Below are positions 15,423-19,746 of a stretch of DNA of 19,746 nucleotides, in pieces. The position numbers and the translations under genes were made by a program. Source of the DNA: an uncultured Roseburia sp. (GTDB lineage Bacteria; Bacillota; Clostridia; Lachnospirales; Lachnospiraceae). The stretch lies in NCBI GenBank assembly GCA_934317215.1, contig CAKREH010000045.1, forward strand, positions 1 to 19,746. Direction: 5' to 3'. Under the pieces are notes generated by a model. That model was not told the DNA's origin and searched no databases. It saw nothing but the letters and a program-made list of their open reading frames with translations. The first letter of the stretch is position 1. The number at the start of each line of letters is the position of its first letter.

Positions 15423-17045
15423 TTACATCATTCCCATGCCCGGGTTACCTGCTGGAACTGCCGGAGCATCTTCTTTGATGTTTGCAACAACAGACTCTGT
15501 TGTAAGCAGTGTAGATGCAACAGATGTTGCGTTCTGTAATGCTGTTCTTGTAACTTTAACCGGGTCAAGGATACCATTCTCAACCATATCTACATATTCT
15601 TCGGTTGCTGCGTTGAATCCGATACCGTCTTTGGACTCTTTTACTTTGTTGATGATAACAGCACCCTCAAGGCCTGCGTTTGCAGAAATGTAGTATAACG
15701 GAGCTTCGAGAGCTTTTAAGATAACCTTTGCACCGGTCTTCTCATCACCCTCTAAGGTGTCAGCTAACTCTGCAACAGCTTTGGTTGCATGGATATATGC
15801 AGAACCGCCGCCTGCGATGATACCTTCTTCTACTGCTGCTCTTGTTGCATTTAAAGCATCTTCCATACGAAGTTTTGCTTCTTTCATCTCTGTCTCAGTT
15901 GCTGCACCGACACGGATAACTGCAACACCACCTGCTAATTTAGCAAGTCTCTCCTGTAATTTCTCTTTATCGAACTCAGATGTTGTCTCCTCGATCTGTC
16001 CACGGATCTGGTTTACTCTGCTTGCGATTGCATCTTTGTCACCGGCACCGTCAACGATGACTGTGTTCTCTTTCTGAACTTTGACAGATTTTGCACGGCC
16101 TAACTGATCCATGGTTGTGTCTTTTAATTCCAGTCCAAGATCAGAACTGATTACCTGACCACCTGTTAAAATTGCGATATCTTCAAGCATTGCTTTTCTT
16201 CTGTCGCCATAACCAGGTGCTTTGACAGCTACTACATTGAATGTACCACGCAGTTTGTTGACGATCAATGTGGTAAGTGCCTCACCTTCAATGTCCTCAG
16301 CAATGATGAGTAATCTTGCGCCGCTCTGTACGATCTGCTCTAACAGAGGAAGGATTTCCTGGATGTTGCTGATCTTCTTATCTGTAATTAAGATGTAAGG
16401 ATCATCTAATACTGCCTCCATTTTGTCCATATCTGTGCACATGTAAGCAGATACATAACCACGGTCAAACTGCATACCTTCTACTAAGTCAAGCTCTGTC
16501 TGCATTGTTTTAGATTCCTCGATCGTGATAACGCCATCGTTGGAAACTTTTTCCATCGCATCGGCTACCATGTTACCTACGTTCTCATCTCCTGCAGAGA
16601 TTGCAGCTACTTTTGCGATCTGGTCTTTTCCGTTTACCTTGGAAGACATTGCAAGGATTGCTTCTACTGCTTTATCTGTTGCTTTCTTCATACCACGGCG
16701 AAGGATGATCGGGTTTGCACCTGCTTCAAGGTTCTTCATACCTTCCTGTACCATTGCCTGTGCTAAAACAGTTGCTGTTGTGGTACCATCACCTGCAACA
16801 TCGTTTGTCTTTGTTGCAACTTCTTTTACAAGCTGTGCACCCATGTTCTCGAATGCATCTTCTAACTCGATCTCTTTTGCGATCGTAACACCATCGTTTG
16901 TGATCAGTGGAGCACCATAGGATTTGTCAAGTACAACGTTTCTTCCTTTCGGTCCTAATGTTACTCTTACGGTATTTGCCAGTTTATCTACACCTGCACC
17001 TAATGCTGCTCTTGCTTCTGTGCCATATTTAATTTCCTTTGCCAT
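15423..17045 (-). CDS. groL: Chaperonin GroEL (Hsp60)
   Basis: A complete 540-residue GroEL. It forms the double-ring ATP-driven folding chamber that works with the GroES lid in the cytoplasm. Visible landmarks: LGPKGRNVVLDKSYG near residue 30; the nucleotide-binding AGDGTTTATVLAQ around 85-97 with the catalytic Asp; GDRRKAMLEDIAILTGG in the apical/intermediate region; AAVEEGIIAGGG near 405; and a short GGM-like C-terminus ending NPGMGMM. Ribosome site AGAGGT precedes the ATG. It follows groES by 44 bp and is cotranscribed with it under the CIRCE-controlled promoter; the terminator at 15332-15367 ends the operon. Confidence 0.98.
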   Translation of the reverse strand: MAKEIKYGTEARAALGAGVDKLANTVRVTLGPKGRNVVLDKSYGAPLITNDGVTIAKEIELEDAFENMGAQLVKEVATKTNDVAGDGTTTATVLAQAMVQEGMKNLEAGANPIILRRGMKKATDKAVEAILAMSSKVNGKDQIAKVAAISAGDENVGNMVADAMEKVSNDGVITIEESKTMQTELDLVEGMQFDRGYVSAYMCTDMDKMEAVLDDPYILITDKKISNIQEILPLLEQIVQSGARLLIIAEDIEGEALTTLIVNKLRGTFNVVAVKAPGYGDRRKAMLEDIAILTGGQVISSDLGLELKDTTMDQLGRAKSVKVQKENTVIVDGAGDKDAIASRVNQIRGQIEETTSEFDKEKLQERLAKLAGGVAVIRVGAATETEMKEAKLRMEDALNATRAAVEEGIIAGGGSAYIHATKAVAELADTLEGDEKTGAKVILKALEAPLYYISANAGLEGAVIINKVKESKDGIGFNAATEEYVDMVENGILDPVKVTRTALQNATSVASTLLTTESVVANIKEDAPAVPAGNPGMGMM

Positions 17046-17089
17046 ATCTGTCTACCTCTTTCTGAATTTATTAATGATAAAAATATGTT

Positions 17090-17374
17090 TTACTCTACAA
17101 CTGCGAGAATATCATTCTGTTTTACAATGATGTATTCTTCTCCGTCTAATTTTACTTCTGTTCCTGCGTATTTCGAATAAATTACCTTCTGACCTGCTTT
17201 TACCTGCATGGTAACTTCTTTTCCATCAACCATTCCGCCAGGACCAACTGCGATAACCTCTGCCTCCTGTGGTTTTTCCTGTGCACTGCTTGTAAGGATG
17301 ATACCTGATTTTGTAGTCTCCTCTGCCTCACATTGTTTTAATACGACTCTGTCGCTTAATGGAACTAATTTCAT
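17090..17374 (-). CDS. groES: Co-chaperonin GroES (Hsp10)
   Basis: A 94-residue GroES of normal length, starting MKLVPLSDRVVLKQ. The mobile loop that docks on GroEL is at about residues 16-32 (EETTKSGIILTSSAQEK), and the roof strand region and the C-terminal YIIVKQNDILAVVE are intact. A very strong ribosome site (AGGAGG, 17388-17383) lies 8 nt before the ATG. It is the first gene of the groES-groL operon and is controlled by the CIRCE element 50 bp upstream. Confidence 0.97.
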   Translation of the reverse strand: MKLVPLSDRVVLKQCEAEETTKSGIILTSSAQEKPQEAEVIAVGPGGMVDGKEVTMQVKAGQKVIYSKYAGTEVKLDGEEYIIVKQNDILAVVE

Positions 17375-17425
17375 GTTGATTACCTCCTGCTTATGATTAT
17401 CTGTTTTATTTCTTTTGAATAGTTA

Positions 17426-17452
17426 TTAGCACTCATTTCTTTCGAGTGCTAA
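17426..17452 (-). promoter_or_regulatory. CIRCE operator for the heat-shock repressor HrcA
   Basis: A perfect TTAGCACTC (17426-17434), 9-bp spacer and GAGTGCTAA (17444-17452), exactly the CIRCE consensus. It overlaps the expected start of the groES-groL transcript, so HrcA binding would block transcription until heat stress. hrcA itself is not in the window. Confidence 0.97.
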
Positions 17453-17464
17453 CTTATGGTTCAT

Positions 17465-17493
17465 ATAATAGATTTTTATATTTGAATCTGCAA
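17465..17493 (-). promoter_or_regulatory. SigA promoter of groES-groL
   Basis: On the minus strand TTGCAG (17493-17488) and TATTAT (17470-17465) are 17 bp apart, giving a start near 17458, just ahead of the CIRCE operator. This is the standard layout for HrcA-controlled groESL. The remaining stretch to 17601 is extremely T-rich on the plus strand and holds no gene. Confidence 0.75.
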
Positions 17494-17601
17494 CCAAATA
17501 TATTTCTATTTATAATTATTTATTCCAATATTTTCTTATTTTTTCTCTCTTTTTCTCGTTTTTTTATAAGTTCACTCATTTTCTGTGATTTTATACTTTT
17601 T

Positions 17602-18747
17602 TTATTTTTTCAGCGGAGACTGTTTTACCGTGCGTTTTACGGTCTGTTTTACGGTCTCCTTCATTGCTTTATTTCCTTCCGTCCAAAGCAGTTTTAAGGC
17701 TCTTGAAAACAGTTTCTGCCGCTCCGGTGAAAGTTTACTGGTTTCCTTCATCAGTTCCTGTATTTTCTTCCATTTACTGTGGTAAAAATCATCTACCGTG
17801 CGGATCCCGACTTTTTCGATCATATCAAATGCAGTCTCTACGATCTGTGCTCTCTCTTCCCCGTCTAACTGGTAAATCCATGATTTCATCGTTTCATCCA
17901 GCAACAGGCTCTGTGCCGCAACCTGATCTACATGTACAAAAGATCTTCCGAGTACTTCCCATGACATGGCATCGTGCTGCTGGATTCCGCTGTTTGAGCT
18001 CTTGACAACTTCAAACGACTCCTGATGTTCTAAGAGCATTCCGACAATGGAAGATTCCGGCAGGATCGTGTGCAGCTTCGGCAGCATGCGCTGGTACTCT
18101 GTGCTTTCCACCATATCACTCCGGAATCCCGGACCATCATTGCTGTACACATTTAAAATCTGATTTTGGATCTGCGGATCACATTTTACGGAGGCATACA
18201 CGGCAAAATTTCCACCCTTTGAATGGCCACCGACACGCACCCTCTGCTTTTTGTCTGTTACTGCACGGTTCAAATATTCCACTGCCCTAAGCTGTCCCGG
18301 CGTTTCTGACAGATAACCCATATTAAAATCTTCCCGCCAGCCCGTGATCGTGTTGTCTGTTCCACGAAATGCCACATACAGGCTGTCATCCGGCAGTTCC
18401 ACACAGACCGCCGAAAACTGAAACTGTTCCTCATCCCGGATCTCGTTGACATAGCATCGTAGTTTTACATCCGAAAATCGTTTTGTTTCCGCCATTTTCT
18501 CCATAACAAACGGAGCCGATTTCATCATGGATACCCGCGCTAAGATTTCGTCCTTATCATTCTTTTCCCAAAATTGTCCAGATGTCTCCTTAAGCGGTAC
18601 TGCCGGTGCATTTTCCTCTGCAGTAACGATTCCCTCAAAATCAACATATGCAAGCTGCGCTAAAATCAGATTATCAACTTCATTAAATTCATCCGCCTCA
18701 AACGATAAATCCCCGCGCCAGTCCATATAATCCATGATATTTGCCAT
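17602..18747 (-). CDS. Mbeg1-like (DUF2974-type) alpha/beta-hydrolase
   Basis: A 381-residue lipase-like alpha/beta hydrolase. Visible features: MDYMDWRGDLSF at the N-terminus, typical of the Mbeg1-like family; an oxyanion strand VAFRGTDNTITGWREDF (125-141); the nucleophile elbow GGHSKGG with Ser176; and the acid-site segment YSNDGPGF with Asp204. A His in RSFVHVDQ near residue 287 is a candidate third member of the triad. There is no signal peptide, so it is probably cytoplasmic; the substrate is unknown. The last 20 residues are a basic Thr-Val-Lys repeat tail encoded by three 12-bp repeats. It lies 21 bp after the HAD phosphatase gene, with GGGGGA as ribosome site, so both are likely one operon. 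Confidence 0.85.
   Translation of the reverse strand: MANIMDYMDWRGDLSFEADEFNEVDNLILAQLAYVDFEGIVTAEENAPAVPLKETSGQFWEKNDKDEILARVSMMKSAPFVMEKMAETKRFSDVKLRCYVNEIRDEEQFQFSAVCVELPDDSLYVAFRGTDNTITGWREDFNMGYLSETPGQLRAVEYLNRAVTDKKQRVRVGGHSKGGNFAVYASVKCDPQIQNQILNVYSNDGPGFRSDMVESTEYQRMLPKLHTILPESSIVGMLLEHQESFEVVKSSNSGIQQHDAMSWEVLGRSFVHVDQVAAQSLLLDETMKSWIYQLDGEERAQIVETAFDMIEKVGIRTVDDFYHSKWKKIQELMKETSKLSPERQKLFSRALKLLWTEGNKAMKETVKQTVKRTVKQSPLKK
17622..17657. repeat. Three tandem 12-bp repeats in the end of the Mbeg1-like gene
   Basis: GTTTTACCGTGC, GTTTTACGGTCT and GTTTTACGGTCT follow each other without gaps. The 12-bp unit keeps the frame and encodes a four-residue basic repeat (TVKQ/TVKR) at the C-terminus. 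Two copies are identical, so copy number could vary by slippage. Confidence 0.85.
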
Positions 18748-18768
18748 ATTTTTCCCCCTGTCTTTTAT

Positions 18769-19551
18769 TCAGATCAGCCCATAATGTTTCAGCCCGTTCC
18801 AGATCCCATCTTCATGGATATCTGTGGTAACAAATTCCGCTGCATTCTTTGCCACATCCGTACCATTTCCCATAGCAATCCCATGTGCCACAAATTCAAG
18901 CATCTCCACATCATTAGCACTATCCCCGAATGCATAGGTATCTTCTTTTGCGATCCCAAGTGACTCACAGAGGCGCTCAATGCCGCTTGCCTTTGAATGC
19001 CCCGCCTGCCCGATCTCTAATATTCCATCCGGCTCATGGACGATCATATCAAACTCTGTTCCCAGTTCTTTCCTGACAAGTTCTACATCTGCATTTCTAA
19101 GTTCCGCACTCAGCTTATTTACCTCATATTGTGCAGTTCCGGTAATACTTTTTAAGTTTTCCCCAAGCTCATTTCTCAGATAAATGACATATGGGTCGTC
19201 GACAAAATCTTTTTCATCCACATAAATATAGTGCGGTCCCTCTAAAACCATCGGGATCTGATGTTTCCGCAGCACTGTGAGGATATGCCCGATCTGTTTT
19301 TTCGTCAGCAGCAGTTCAAACAGCTTTTCCCCCTCAAACTCGATATGCGTGCCACACGCTGCCACGATCCCGTCAAATCCAAGTGCAAGTAATTTGGGAC
19401 TTTTAATATTTGACCGGCTTCTTCCACTGCATAGAAATGCATAATGACCATTTTTTCTGAGCTCTTTTAATGCTTCTTTTGTACTTTCCGGAATATTCAT
19501 TTTAAAATCCCACAAAGTACCGTCTATATCAAAAAATACTGCTTTTTTCAT
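18769..19551 (-). CDS. HAD-superfamily Cof-type phosphatase
   Basis: A 260-residue HAD hydrolase of the Cof/IIB type. Motif I is FFDIDGTL with nucleophile Asp8 and acid Asp10; motif II is LCSGRS with Ser42; the motif III Lys lies in AGHSKASGIERL near residue 200; motif IV is FGDSANDVEM, which binds magnesium. The cap domain (about 80-185) is inserted between motifs II and III, as in type IIB. The family dephosphorylates sugar phosphates, FMN or PLP-like small molecules in the cytoplasm; the substrate cannot be told from sequence. The closing GIAMGNGTDVAKNAAEFVT is classical for Cof proteins. First gene of a two-gene unit with the Mbeg1-like hydrolase. Confidence 0.93.
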   Translation of the reverse strand: MKKAVFFDIDGTLWDFKMNIPESTKEALKELRKNGHYAFLCSGRSRSNIKSPKLLALGFDGIVAACGTHIEFEGEKLFELLLTKKQIGHILTVLRKHQIPMVLEGPHYIYVDEKDFVDDPYVIYLRNELGENLKSITGTAQYEVNKLSAELRNADVELVRKELGTEFDMIVHEPDGILEIGQAGHSKASGIERLCESLGIAKEDTYAFGDSANDVEMLEFVAHGIAMGNGTDVAKNAAEFVTTDIHEDGIWNGLKHYGLI

Positions 19552-19590
19552 TGTCGATTATCTTTTTTCCTTTCTGTTGTGCTGTTTTTT

Positions 19591-19618
19591 ATTCTAACAG
19601 AATTCATTCCTTAAGCAA
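19591..19618 (-). promoter_or_regulatory. Promoter of the HAD phosphatase gene
   Basis: On the minus strand TTGCTT (19618-19613) and TAGAAT (19596-19591) are 16 bp apart, giving a start near 19584 and a leader of about 32 nt before the ATG at 19551. It lies between the gene and the 3' end of the group II intron, so the intron does not separate the gene from its promoter. Confidence 0.6.
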
Positions 19619-19669
19619 AGTCTTTTCCTGTCTGAAACACGAAACCTGAAATGGACGTCTGCTGTTCAG

Positions 19670-19746
19670 AATCGAGTAGGAGGCGGTGACTAACCGCCGT
19701 CCTCTCACACCACCGTGCGTACCGTTCGGTACACGGCGGTTTCAAT
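19670..19746 (-). mobile_element. 3' end of a group II intron (domains V and VI), probably class C
   Basis: Read on the minus strand, 19740-19709 forms a domain V hairpin of 14 bp arms with a GAAC-type loop; its 5' arm begins ACCGCC. This supplies a CGC catalytic triad, as in class C introns, instead of the AGC of other classes. Next, 19706-19674 forms domain VI: a GGCGGT/ACCGCC stem, then AGGA/TCCT, a bulged A at 19677 as branch point, and a GAG/CTC base. The 3' splice site should be close to 19670-19671. The reverse transcriptase gene and domains I to IV would lie beyond the right edge. Confidence 0.8.

Noticed and set aside
16525..16920. Plus-strand ORF of 131 codons within groL
   Set aside because: Antisense shadow of a highly conserved GroEL coding region with no start signals; several other long antisense frames in groL have the same cause.
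1..19746. CRISPR arrays, tRNA or rRNA genes
   Set aside because: No regularly spaced direct repeats and no tRNA T-loop or rRNA signature segments were seen on either strand.

Overview
The window looks like a chromosomal segment of a Gram-positive, spore-forming Clostridia, most likely a gut Lachnospiraceae. The reasons are the HrcA/CIRCE-controlled groES-groL operon, strong Shine-Dalgarno sites, a spore-coat (CotJC) gene remnant, an Mbeg1-type lipase-like protein, and a large four-gene operon whose first two products I recognise as DUF5717/DUF5716-type proteins, which I associate with this family. The species cannot be fixed from the sequence.

Left third (1 to about 6650) is accessory DNA. 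It opens with the 5' two thirds of an IS110-family transposase gene on the minus strand, cut by the window edge. Upstream of it lies a structured non-coding end that could encode a bridge RNA. Next come AT-rich plus-strand genes: a two-TM protein with a Cys cluster, a YgiT-type zinc finger protein, a 49-residue antitoxin-like protein, the tail of a decayed ImmA/IrrE-like gene, a lone HsdR-N-type nuclease, a Uma2-type nuclease, and a PemK/MazF-like protein whose fold is split by about 100 helical residues. A near-consensus promoter followed about 100 nt later by a perfect 11-bp terminator hairpin precedes a 523-residue large serine recombinase. Directly after the recombinase stop codon, the reading resumes inside a manganese-catalase/CotJC-type spore coat gene that has lost its first third. 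This is what a recombinase-carrying element integrated into cotJC should look like at its right end, and it resembles the skin element in sigK.

Middle (7241 to 14110, minus strand) is one tightly packed operon: a 1201-residue beta/alpha-solenoid protein (DUF5717-like), a degenerate Hsp70-like protein (DUF5716-like), a TPR protein, and a coiled-coil protein with two membrane segments. They are probably produced together and could form a membrane-tethered Hsp70-like complex. The function is unknown.

Right part (14151 to 19746) is core chromosome: a CobD/HisC-type PLP enzyme (plus strand, divergent from the operon), a shared terminator, groL and groES with a textbook CIRCE operator, an Mbeg1-like alpha/beta hydrolase, a Cof-type HAD phosphatase, and, at the very edge, domains V and VI of a minus-strand group II intron, probably class C, whose body lies beyond the window.
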